A DNA stretch of 64,000 nt, from NCBI GenBank assembly GCA_025055575.1, contig JANWWP010000046.1, positions 1-64,000 of the forward strand. The letters are read 5' to 3'. Position 1 is the first letter of the stretch. Every line of letters starts with the position of its first letter. Made by a program: the position numbers and the translations under genes. This document shows positions 46,971 through 55,751 of this stretch, in pieces. Origin of the DNA: Flavobacteriales bacterium. Its GTDB lineage: Bacteria; Bacteroidota; Bacteroidia; CAIKAF01. The notes beneath the pieces are model-generated. The model did no database searches, had not been told where the DNA came from, and saw only the letters and a list, made by a program, of their open reading frames with translations.

Positions 46971-47600
46971 TCAAATCCAAATCAGGCCTTCCTCAGCCAT
47001 TCCAAAAGGCACGGCCTTTCCCAATTGATACCTCCAGCCGCTTAGAAAGCATGATAAGGCATCGGCTTCGTGCCAGGATTGCAATACGGGCCATTGCAGA
47101 TCCTCTGGAAACGAAAGTTCTGTGCAGGCTGCACATTCTTGGAGCGCGAGAATAAAAGCAGAAAGACATTCTTTCTTATCCTTATTTTCTTTTTTTACAT
47201 ACACGTGTTGCAAGCCCCACATGCGCACTAAGCCGGCCGGATAGGTTTCCATCACTTCCAGCCCTGCCGTTTTCCAACGCGCCGCCAATTGCATGGCCGA
47301 AGCCGTGAATCCGCCCAGAAACATAGGTGACATGGCTGATAAGGCTATATCCGCCTGGCGAAAATGGTAATCTTGGAATTTTTCAGGATTCCGGTAAATG
47401 CCGGGAAGGCTCAGCGGGGCGTCGATAAATATCCTGCTTAGCTTCAGTTCCAAAGCTTTTTCATAAATCCAGGCGTGGCCATCGGTGGAGGGCGGGGGTG
47501 TGAAAAATGTAAATCGGCCGTTTTCCTGCAACACACAAAGTACAGAGGTGCTCCTGAAACGGCTTCCCAAATCAAGACCTCCCAAACCAAGCTTGGCCAT
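46971..47600 (-). CDS. DUF429-like predicted RNase H-fold nuclease
   Basis: GGLDLGSRFRSTSVLCVL, IFIDAPLSLPG, METYPAGLVRMWGL, ADALSCFLSGW motifs fit DUF429-like proteins. Confidence 0.6.
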   Translation of the reverse strand: MAKLGLGGLDLGSRFRSTSVLCVLQENGRFTFFTPPPSTDGHAWIYEKALELKLSRIFIDAPLSLPGIYRNPEKFQDYHFRQADIALSAMSPMFLGGFTASAMQLAARWKTAGLEVMETYPAGLVRMWGLQHVYVKKENKDKKECLSAFILALQECAACTELSFPEDLQWPVLQSWHEADALSCFLSGWRYQLGKAVPFGMAEEGLIWI

Positions 47601-47648
47601 TTTTTATCAAAATGAACTTGGTCTGGGTGGAAAAGGTTTATTGTCCTG

Positions 47649-49157
47649 ATGGTGGCTAAAAAACGCATCCATGTGGTCTGGTTTAAACGAGACCTTCGCC
47701 TCCAGGATCATGCGCCCCTGCAGGCCGCCTGCTCCCAGGACCTACCCATTCTTCTTCTGTTTGTGGATGAACCGGCTTGGCACAGGGACCCGCATTATGC
47801 AGTGCGCCATCACCGGTTCATTCTTCAAAGTCTGGCGGAAATGGATGCGGCGCTCCGGATCCTGGGCCCGGGCCGGATCTGTTACTTCAGAGGAGAGGCC
47901 CTTGAGGTTTTTCGTTTTTTATCGGAAAAATTTCAGATTGCAACAGTTTTCAGTTATCAGGAAACCGGTTTAAATTATTCTTACCAGAGAGATTTAAAAT
48001 TAAAAAAATTCTTTCGGGATAAGGGTATTTTCTGGAATGAATTTCCGCGCGACGGCATTTTGAGAGGATGTGTGAACAGGGACAGGTGGCATTCCCAACT
48101 CAGGGCATTTTTAAATGCCCCTGTGGCTTCATGTGATGTTCGTCGGGCGCGCTGGCTTTCCATGGCAGATGTGGAATGGCCATGTCTTCCCGAAAAGATC
48201 TCAGATGATCCAGAGTTTCAAAAAGGGGGCAGGAGGGCAGGTCACCAGCGTTTGCAAGAATTTTTGAAGTCTGGAGCTTTTTTGGGCTATCGGCAAAATA
48301 TTAGCAAGCCCGGAGAAAGCCGCAGCGCCTGCAGCCGGCTTTCGCCTTACCTGGCCTATGGCAACCTTTCGTCGCGCCAAGTATTTCAGGCTTTAAACCA
48401 GGCACGAAAAGAAACATCGCCTGCGGGTCGCGCACAACTTCAGGCGGTCGTAACCCGGCTGGTCTGGCGCAGCCATTTTATTCAGAAGTTTGAGTCGGAG
48501 TGCCGAATAGAGTTTGAACCATTTAATAAGGGTTTTAATAATTGGGCTCCGGAATTGCGGCCGGATTGGTTTGAAGCCTGGAAAGAAGGGCGCACCGGCT
48601 TTCCCCTGGTGGACGCCGTGATGCGTTGCCTTCAACACACCGGCTACATCAATTTTCGCATGCGGGCCATGGTGGTTTCTTTTTGGACCCATCTGCTGCT
48701 GCAGCCCTGGAAGCCGGCGGCAGTTCATCTGGCAAGGATGTTTCTGGACTTTGAACCGGGCATTCATTACCCACAGATCCAAATGCAAGCTGGTCTGACT
48801 GGAATTAACACGCTCCGGATATACAATCCAGAAAAACAGGCCCGTGACCATGATCCTCAGGGCCATTTCGTTCGGAAATGGGTTCCGGAATTGCGGCATC
48901 TTCCTCCGCCTTACATCTTAGCGCCCTGGCGCATGACGCCTTTGTAGAAAGCTTGGTATCTTCCGGCAGGTCGGTATCCGGAGCCTCTTGTTCCTCTGGA
49001 GCCGGCGCTTGAAAAAGCCAGGAAAATTCTGTGGGAAAGAGCCAGATGGCCGGGGGTTCAACAGGACGCTCAACGCATCCTCGGCCGGCATGTTAAAAGT
49101 GAAATGAGAAAACAACGGGAAAAAGATGCCGGGCCAGATGAACCCATTCTGGTGTAA
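47649..49157 (+). pseudogene. Photolyase/cryptochrome-family gene interrupted by in-frame TAG at 48945-48947
   Basis: ORF 47649..48947: [88 protein letters not shown]. Same frame after TAG: KAWYLPAGRYPEPLVPLEPALEKARKILWERARWPGVQQDAQRILGRHVKSEMRKQREKDAGPDEPILV-TAA (49155-49157), matching the expected photolyase C-terminus. Confidence 0.8.
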
Positions 49158-49185
49158 AATTGTTTCTATATTAGTATTGAATACT

Positions 49186-49905
49186 ATGAAAAAGACCGTT
49201 GCTCTGGTTTCCATTTCACTACTCTTCCTTTCATTGTTTTCATGTTCTATTCATAAACCTTTGTACACCAAAGGAATGTGGATTGAATGGTGGGCAGGTA
49301 GCACAGCCCCTCGTACCAAAACTTTAAATGAGTCAGACAAAATCAGTCTTATGAATTCTTCGGAGATCGTTCATCTAAATTTTTCCGAAGAGCCTCGGCT
49401 TGAAGCCTCTTTGGAAGCTTCAGGAACAACGCGTCCAACAGTACATCCCTTTGATAATGCATTGGATGAACACTCTCAATCTAAAACTTCGATTTTGGAA
49501 AGTGGGACTTCAAAACATCAGGAAGTTTTTCAGAGAAGAAAGAATAAAACCTTTAACATACAAGAGAAGACAGATCTGGTAGTTTCTGAAAAAACCACAC
49601 TTTCCCCTCCTGTCAATTTATTTAAGGCAAATTCCGGACCAGGTGGTAAAAAACTGGAAATCATGAGCTTGCTGTCCATGATTTTTTCTATTTCAGGATT
49701 GATAATTCCCTACCTTGGCTTTGCGTTGATTGTTGCGGGCCTTGTGCTGGGCATTTTAGGTCTGCTTAAGATTAAGAAAAATCCAGAAGAGTACTGGGGT
49801 CGAGGCTTTGCAATTGCGGGAATTTCAGTCGCCGGATTCGCCATTTTGCTTTTTTTGCTATTGTTGGGTCTTGTGGGTTCCCTCTTTCTCCTTGGAGCGC
49901 TTTAA
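49186..49905 (+). CDS. Lipoprotein with C-terminal DUF4190-like membrane domain
   Basis: MKKTVALVSISLLFLSLFSC lipobox; C-terminal two TM helices (MSLLSMIFSISGLIIPYLGFALIVAGLVLGILGLLKIKKNPEEYWGRGFAIAGISVAGFAILLFLLLLGLVGSL). Confidence 0.75.
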   Translation: MKKTVALVSISLLFLSLFSCSIHKPLYTKGMWIEWWAGSTAPRTKTLNESDKISLMNSSEIVHLNFSEEPRLEASLEASGTTRPTVHPFDNALDEHSQSKTSILESGTSKHQEVFQRRKNKTFNIQEKTDLVVSEKTTLSPPVNLFKANSGPGGKKLEIMSLLSMIFSISGLIIPYLGFALIVAGLVLGILGLLKIKKNPEEYWGRGFAIAGISVAGFAILLFLLLLGLVGSLFLLGAL

Positions 49906-50768
49906 ACAGTATCCATGAAGGTTCGTTCTACCTGATTAAAGATTATTATTCCGGCCAAAAGTTGAACCACAGCGAAAACTGTGCTGTATACTAGTCCGTA
50001 CCAGGAGTGCACTCCGCTGCCTAAAAGGGCAAAACGAAACGACTCTACAATGGGTGAAATGGGATTAAATTCAATGATGGGCCTGTACAAATCGGGTATG
50101 GAAGATATGGGATAAATGACCGGCGTGGCATACATCAGCAGGGTGACGCCGAAGCCAATAAAAAATGTGAGGTCCCGGTATTTGGTGGTGAGGGAAGTGA
50201 TGATGAGTCCAGCTCCGGCTGCCAAAGTTCCCATTAACACAAGTAGAATAGGCAGCAATGCGAGATGTGCATGAAACACAGGAGAAAATTCACCACGAAC
50301 AGAAAAAATAATATACAGGAGGGCAAAAGCCAGCATCTGCATAAAAAACTTAAACAAATTGCTGGAAATGGCTGCAATAGGCACAGTGAGGCGCGGAAAA
50401 TACACTTTCCCGAATAAGCCGGCGTTGGCTACAAAAGTGGTGGAACAAGCCTGAAAAGAGCCTTGAAAAAAATTCCAAATGCTGATACCAGCCATATAAA
50501 ACAGCGGGGCGGGAACGCCCTCCGTGCTGATGCCGGCAATTTTGTTAAAGACCAATGTGAACATGGCCACCGTGAACAGGGGGCCCAGAAATAACCACAA
50601 CGGCCCCAAAACCGTCTGTTTGTACACCGAAACCACATCCCGCCGGATAAAAATTAAGATCAGAAAGCGGTAGCGCCACAATTCTTTTAGCTTCAAGTCC
50701 CAAAGGGAGCGGCGTGCCGATATTATTTCCGTCCAATGCTCTGAACGGGATTCCGGTCTTTTGTCCAT
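49902..50768 (-). CDS. ABC-2 type polysaccharide/O-antigen export permease
   Basis: RYRFLILIFIRRDVVSVYKQTVLGPLWLFLGPLFTVAMFTLVF, KYRDLTFFIGFGVTLLMYATPVIYPIS, NPISPIVESFRFALLG are typical of Wzm/TagG-like permeases. Confidence 0.9.
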   Translation of the reverse strand: MDKRPESRSEHWTEIISARRSLWDLKLKELWRYRFLILIFIRRDVVSVYKQTVLGPLWLFLGPLFTVAMFTLVFNKIAGISTEGVPAPLFYMAGISIWNFFQGSFQACSTTFVANAGLFGKVYFPRLTVPIAAISSNLFKFFMQMLAFALLYIIFSVRGEFSPVFHAHLALLPILLVLMGTLAAGAGLIITSLTTKYRDLTFFIGFGVTLLMYATPVIYPISSIPDLYRPIIEFNPISPIVESFRFALLGSGVHSWYGLVYSTVFAVVQLLAGIIIFNQVERTFMDTV

Positions 50769-50869
50769 ACCATGAAAACCGTCTCAAAATTAGGCCTGCT
50801 CAGGCTCTTTTATGAATTTATAGTAACTTTGAAAAAATCAGGATGCGCAGTAAAAGACTCAATAAAAGA

Positions 50870-53800
50870 ATGAAAGTCAGGGTTCTGAATCCAAAATTTT
50901 GCCTTGCGATCTGTGGGGTATTTTTTTTTCAGTATTTGAAGTCCCAGCGGCCTACGCTCATCACACCGCAGCACGGGCTCTGTGCAGATCCGGCTTCCAC
51001 GGTATTTTCCTGGGATGCTTATCCTGGCGCTACCAGTTATACCCTTGAGATTGCAACCCAGCCGGATTTTGCAGGAGCGGCTCAATACTCGGCGGCCACC
51101 ACCTCTTACGCTCCTTCGCTTAGTTCGGGTCAGGCTTATTTCTGGCGCGTACGCGCCAACACATCGGGCGGTCCTTCGCAGTGGAGCTTTCCCCGGCTAT
51201 TTCTGGCCTACACCCCCAACGATTTCAATGGATGCCTTTTTTGGGGATCGGCGCTGGGCTTAAACTTACCCAACAACTCAGGTGTGCAGACCTGGCCGAC
51301 GCTATCTTCCTCGGGTCAAAGTTTATTTCAAAACACACCGGCAAAGCAACCAATTTATAAGACTTCTGGGGGATTCCGCAATTGGCCCAGGATTTTTTTT
51401 CCTGGTAATTCGGAGTATTTCACATCTAACATTACCACGGCCCAAATACCCAATAACAGCCCCATGCAGATATTTCAGTTCGGCAAATGCTACAACCAAA
51501 GCCTGGGCTTCCTGTATTATATCGGAAATGCTGGAGTTTTATCGCCCACCTACACATGCCGATGCGCAGCCACCGAGCAAAACGACGGCCGTTATCGGGC
51601 CCTGGCTTACGATGGCGCTCTGAGCGCTTTCACGTTTGACTTCTTTACTCCCAATTCATCCCATGCGCTTGTGACAGTATCCGACGTTCCGGGTGGGAAT
51701 GCGCGCATTTTCAAAAACAGTGTGCTTCAAAACAGTTCTCTGTCCGCCCCTGTGCCTGTGAATGCCGCGGCCACCCTGAAGCTGGGCGCCGATCAAGCGG
51801 GCAGTTTGCCAGGCTATTTTGAGGTTCAGGAATTTTTGGTGTACAATTCCAATCTCACCGATACTCAAAGAACAATAATTGAAAAATATATCTTAGATAA
51901 ATATGCACCACCGGTAAATCTGGGTCCGGATCTCGTAGCCAATGGGATTTGTACCAACACACTGCTGGATGCAGGAAATTATTTTGCCTCGTATCTATGG
52001 AGCACAGGCGCCACCACGCCCACCATCACCGTCACCTCGCTGGGCACCTACTGGGTGCAGGTGACAGACCCCTTCGGCCGGGTGAGTGCGGATACCATCC
52101 GCGTGCTGCCACCCTTTAATTTTTATCAACTGAACGACGGTTATTTATGCAGCGGATCCACCCTGGTGTGGGACCCGAATGTGCCGCCGGGCTACACCCT
52201 CACCTGGTCAGATGGTTCATCGGGGTCCACCCTGTCCATCACACAGCCTGGGAATTACTACCTGACAGTGACCGATGCCAATAGCTGCTCTTTTCATTCC
52301 GATACTGCCACTCTGATTCTCGATCCATTTCCAACAGCCGATCTCGGCAGCAATCTCACACTCTGCGCAGGAAACTTTTTAGCCTTCGACCTCCCGGTGG
52401 GCCCTGGCGCTCAGTTTCAATGGAGCAATGGCGCCAGCGATACGTTATTGGTGGTCAATACTTCGGGGACCTACTGGGCCATTGCCACCAATGCCAACAA
52501 CTGTACGGCATCCGATACAGTGCAGGTGACAATATCGGGCACGGCGCCCCTGGTGGACTTCTCCACCAGCACCCGCTGCGCGGGAGATACAATATTGTTT
52601 AATTCCATTGTCAACGGCAACATTCTTAGCTATCAATGGCAGTTTGGAAGTGGTATCACAAACTCTCAACCCAACGCGGCTTTTCTTTTTACCTCTCCGG
52701 GTCCCAGGTGGGTCACATTGAAGGTGGTGGCCCAAAGTGGCTGTACCGGACAGAAAACAAAAGTTCTTAACATTCTGCCTCAGCCCAATGCTTCGTTTTC
52801 TTTTACCACGGATCCCTGCATGTATGACACCACTTTTTTTCAGGATCTAAGCACCATGCCAGGCGGCAATATCATCCAATGGCAATGGAACTTCGGCGAT
52901 CCCGGGTCGGGATCACTGAATTTTTCTTCCCTCCAACATCCTCATCATCTGTACACGGCGGCCGGAGTCTATTCTGTGACTTTGAAATCTTTTAATGACT
53001 CACTGTGCAGCCGTTCGGTGACTTTGCCTGTGTTCGTATTACCATCCGCTATTCCGGACTTTGTGTATGACCGCACCTGTATCCAGGAACCAGTGAAGTT
53101 TAACGCCCAAGTGACTTTGCCACCGGGTGTTTCACTTTTGGGATACCTGTGGAATTTTGGGAATGGAAATGCATCCACCCTACCCAATCCCCAACAAACG
53201 TATCCGGCTGGTACCTACACAGTGAGCCTTAGAGTGAATACCATAGCCAATAATAAAGTGTGCAAGGCTTTCGCAGTTAAAACCTTGAATATTAATAAAG
53301 ACGTCACGGCGGGTTTTGAGCTTCCCGACAGCGTGTGTGCCGGCACTCCTGTGATTCTATTAGATACCGGCAGCGCTCAAAACGATGTGGTGGCCTTACG
53401 CCGTTGGCGTATTAGCGATCTCGGGGTGCTCACCGGCCAGAATATATCCTACAGCTTTCCTCAGGAAATTTCGGGTTGGCGTACCATACGGCTTGTGGTT
53501 CAGACGCTGGGGGGATGCCTGGATTCTGTGCAGAAAATGGTTTTTGTTAAACCTTCTCCCAAAGCGCTTTTTGAAATCATTCCCGCTGGCGGTCCGGCCC
53601 CTTTGCCGGTGAGTTTCACCAACGCTTCGCAGGGGGCCTCCGGCTATTCCTGGTTTTTGAATGGCAGTCCGTTGTATTCCGGGTTTCTGCCTCCCGATAT
53701 TACCCTCACCCAGGAGGGCCTTCAAACGATCACCCTAGTAGCCACAGGGCCTAATGGTTGCCGCGATACGCTTCACAGAGTGATCACTCTGGATCCTCCG

Positions 53801-54376
53801 GGTATTGGACTCAGGATTCTTGGTTTAAAGTGCGAAAAAGAAGAGGATTTCCTCACTTTTCAGGTGACCCTGCTCAACGGAGGTTCCACGGAAGTGAGTT
53901 CGGCAGAACTTTTGGCCACCGGTGGCCTGGAATCCTATCTTTTACATGGATGGAACGGAGTCTTGCCGCCCGGCGATTCCCTCACTTTTGTCTTGAATTC
54001 AGCATTACGTGTTTCGCCTGAAGTGGCGTTTTGTTGCGTGACGGTGGATAATTACAATCAGGGGATTCAACTCCCCGATTCCGTGCGCACGGTGTGCAGC
54101 CCTCTCATTTCCGACTTCTGGGTTGGCATGCCTTATCCCAACCCCGCTACAGGTGAGAATATCGGGGTATTCGTGTTTTTACCCTGGACCGATGACGTTT
54201 TAATTTCCATTCAGGATGCTGCGGGACGTCGGGTTTACAGTCAATTTTTTGAAAAACATCCGGCCGGGTTGCACAACTTTCAATTTTCACTTCCCGATTT
54301 TCGTTCTGCAAGTCTTGTGCTCCGGTTGGAATACCGGGATCAAAAAGTGGCCAGAAAAATTCTTTTTAAGAAATAA
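50870..54376 (+). CDS. Large secreted multidomain protein (FN3-like, lectin/LamG-like, PKD) with T9SS type A sorting domain
   Basis: PKD motifs (YQWQFGSGITNSQPNAAFLFTSPGPRWVTLKVVAQSGC; WQWNFGDPGSGSL...HHLYTAAGVYSVTL); C-terminal PYPNPATGENIGVFVF...LRLEYRDQKVARKILFKK. Confidence 0.88.
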   Translation: MKVRVLNPKFCLAICGVFFFQYLKSQRPTLITPQHGLCADPASTVFSWDAYPGATSYTLEIATQPDFAGAAQYSAATTSYAPSLSSGQAYFWRVRANTSGGPSQWSFPRLFLAYTPNDFNGCLFWGSALGLNLPNNSGVQTWPTLSSSGQSLFQNTPAKQPIYKTSGGFRNWPRIFFPGNSEYFTSNITTAQIPNNSPMQIFQFGKCYNQSLGFLYYIGNAGVLSPTYTCRCAATEQNDGRYRALAYDGALSAFTFDFFTPNSSHALVTVSDVPGGNARIFKNSVLQNSSLSAPVPVNAAATLKLGADQAGSLPGYFEVQEFLVYNSNLTDTQRTIIEKYILDKYAPPVNLGPDLVANGICTNTLLDAGNYFASYLWSTGATTPTITVTSLGTYWVQVTDPFGRVSADTIRVLPPFNFYQLNDGYLCSGSTLVWDPNVPPGYTLTWSDGSSGSTLSITQPGNYYLTVTDANSCSFHSDTATLILDPFPTADLGSNLTLCAGNFLAFDLPVGPGAQFQWSNGASDTLLVVNTSGTYWAIATNANNCTASDTVQVTISGTAPLVDFSTSTRCAGDTILFNSIVNGNILSYQWQFGSGITNSQPNAAFLFTSPGPRWVTLKVVAQSGCTGQKTKVLNILPQPNASFSFTTDPCMYDTTFFQDLSTMPGGNIIQWQWNFGDPGSGSLNFSSLQHPHHLYTAAGVYSVTLKSFNDSLCSRSVTLPVFVLPSAIPDFVYDRTCIQEPVKFNAQVTLPPGVSLLGYLWNFGNGNASTLPNPQQTYPAGTYTVSLRVNTIANNKVCKAFAVKTLNINKDVTAGFELPDSVCAGTPVILLDTGSAQNDVVALRRWRISDLGVLTGQNISYSFPQEISGWRTIRLVVQTLGGCLDSVQKMVFVKPSPKALFEIIPAGGPAPLPVSFTNASQGASGYSWFLNGSPLYSGFLPPDITLTQEGLQTITLVATGPNGCRDTLHRVITLDPPGIGLRILGLKCEKEEDFLTFQVTLLNGGSTEVSSAELLATGGLESYLLHGWNGVLPPGDSLTFVLNSALRVSPEVAFCCVTVDNYNQGIQLPDSVRTVCSPLISDFWVGMPYPNPATGENIGVFVFLPWTDDVLISIQDAAGRRVYSQFFEKHPAGLHNFQFSLPDFRSASLVLRLEYRDQKVARKILFKK

Positions 54377-54398
54377 TCTAAGTAAAGAAAAAGCCCTG

Positions 54399-55679
54399 TC
54401 ACTCGTTTTTACGACGGCGTCCAGGGAGTGGCTTTTGACCTTTCTGATTCTTGGGATTAAGACTGTCGAAGGCAAACAACAGGGAAAATCGTAGGGTGTT
54501 TTCCAGAGGATGCCGTTGTATGATGGGAACCAGATAAGATACATCCAGGCCAAAAGCGCTATAGCGCACCCCAAAGCCAAGGGTCACAAATTTCCGGTTG
54601 CCTTTTTGCCGGGCTTCGTTGAAATAACCCACTCGTGCCGAGAAAATATCATTGTACCAATACTCCAGCCCTGTGGAAATCATGATTTCTTGGAGTTCTT
54701 CTCTAAAGCCGCCCGGGGCATCAAAAAAGGAAGTGAACATCCCGTCCAGCACGCCCCGGTTAGGATCCCGTCCAGCCACATACACGCGGGAGCCATCCGG
54801 GTTGTTGACTGGATTGCCCGTTGAATCTACCTTATACACAGCCGGCGAGGGCACCAGAAGTTTATTCATATCCACGGCCAGCAGCAATGAATTGTAATCA
54901 TCGATTTTCATTTGCAGAGATGGCCCTATGCGAAAATTCATCGGGATGTAATCCGCCCGGGAGCCTTCTGAATATCGGATTTTGGACCCCAGGTTAGTGA
55001 AAGCGGTTCCAAACCGAAAGATAATGGGCCTTTTGGCAATGGTCCAGTTTTCATTTTGGTAAAAAAGACCGATGTCGCCGGCGCCGGCTTTGCCCGGAAA
55101 GGTATTGGCGCCGGCCACGGGCACGCCCAGGGTCAGATTAGAGTAAATAAAACGGAAAGCCACGCCCATGCTCAGGTTGTCAATCAGTTTCATGCTGTAG
55201 CCGGCGTCGATGGCAAATTCGTTGGGCGTGTAGTTGCCGATGGGGGTTCCAAAATAATCCGTAAACTGAATACTGCCCAGATTGAAATAACGCAACGACC
55301 CCACGAGAGCGCCGCGGTCGCTTTTGCCAAGTTTTTGATAAAAAGACAGGTAGGCCATGTTGATATCCGGCACCAGATTGCGCAACCAGGGAGAATAGGT
55401 CAGAGAAATGGCGGTACGTCGCGTGCCGAAGGCGGCTTTGGCCAGGTTCCAGTGCATGGAGTTGGCATCGGCCTCTGTGGCCACACCGCAGTCGCCCATG
55501 CCTCCGGCACGGGCATCCGGCGCGATGGAAAGAAAGGGTACGGCCGTGGTAATGGTGTTGATGGTGCGTCCTTCCTTAAATGTGTTTAAATATTCTTCCC
55601 GCGTTTGGTATTGGGCTTGTAAGGAAAGAACAGAAGTTAAAAAGCAGAGGGCGACGCAACAACCGTGGAAAATCTTCAT
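54399..55679 (-). CDS. porV: T9SS outer membrane protein PorV (LptO)
   Basis: AVPFLSIAPDARAGGMGDCGVATEADANSMHWNLAKAAF and C-terminal FGVRYSAFGLDVSYLVP are PorV hallmarks; adjacent to porU. Confidence 0.95.
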   Translation of the reverse strand: MKIFHGCCVALCFLTSVLSLQAQYQTREEYLNTFKEGRTINTITTAVPFLSIAPDARAGGMGDCGVATEADANSMHWNLAKAAFGTRRTAISLTYSPWLRNLVPDINMAYLSFYQKLGKSDRGALVGSLRYFNLGSIQFTDYFGTPIGNYTPNEFAIDAGYSMKLIDNLSMGVAFRFIYSNLTLGVPVAGANTFPGKAGAGDIGLFYQNENWTIAKRPIIFRFGTAFTNLGSKIRYSEGSRADYIPMNFRIGPSLQMKIDDYNSLLLAVDMNKLLVPSPAVYKVDSTGNPVNNPDGSRVYVAGRDPNRGVLDGMFTSFFDAPGGFREELQEIMISTGLEYWYNDIFSARVGYFNEARQKGNRKFVTLGFGVRYSAFGLDVSYLVPIIQRHPLENTLRFSLLFAFDSLNPKNQKGQKPLPGRRRKNE

Positions 55680-55751
55680 ATTAGGAAAGTGCAAAATTAA
55701 TTGAGGATGCCTTCTTAACTGAGTTTTAAGAAAATTATTGTTTTCAGCCTT

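Noticed and set aside
48945-48947. Genome-wide TAG reassignment as an explanation of the photolyase interruption
   Set aside because: TAG appears as a normal terminator elsewhere, e.g. after FVKL at the end of the 45355..46926 CDS, where the T9SS CTD ends as expected.
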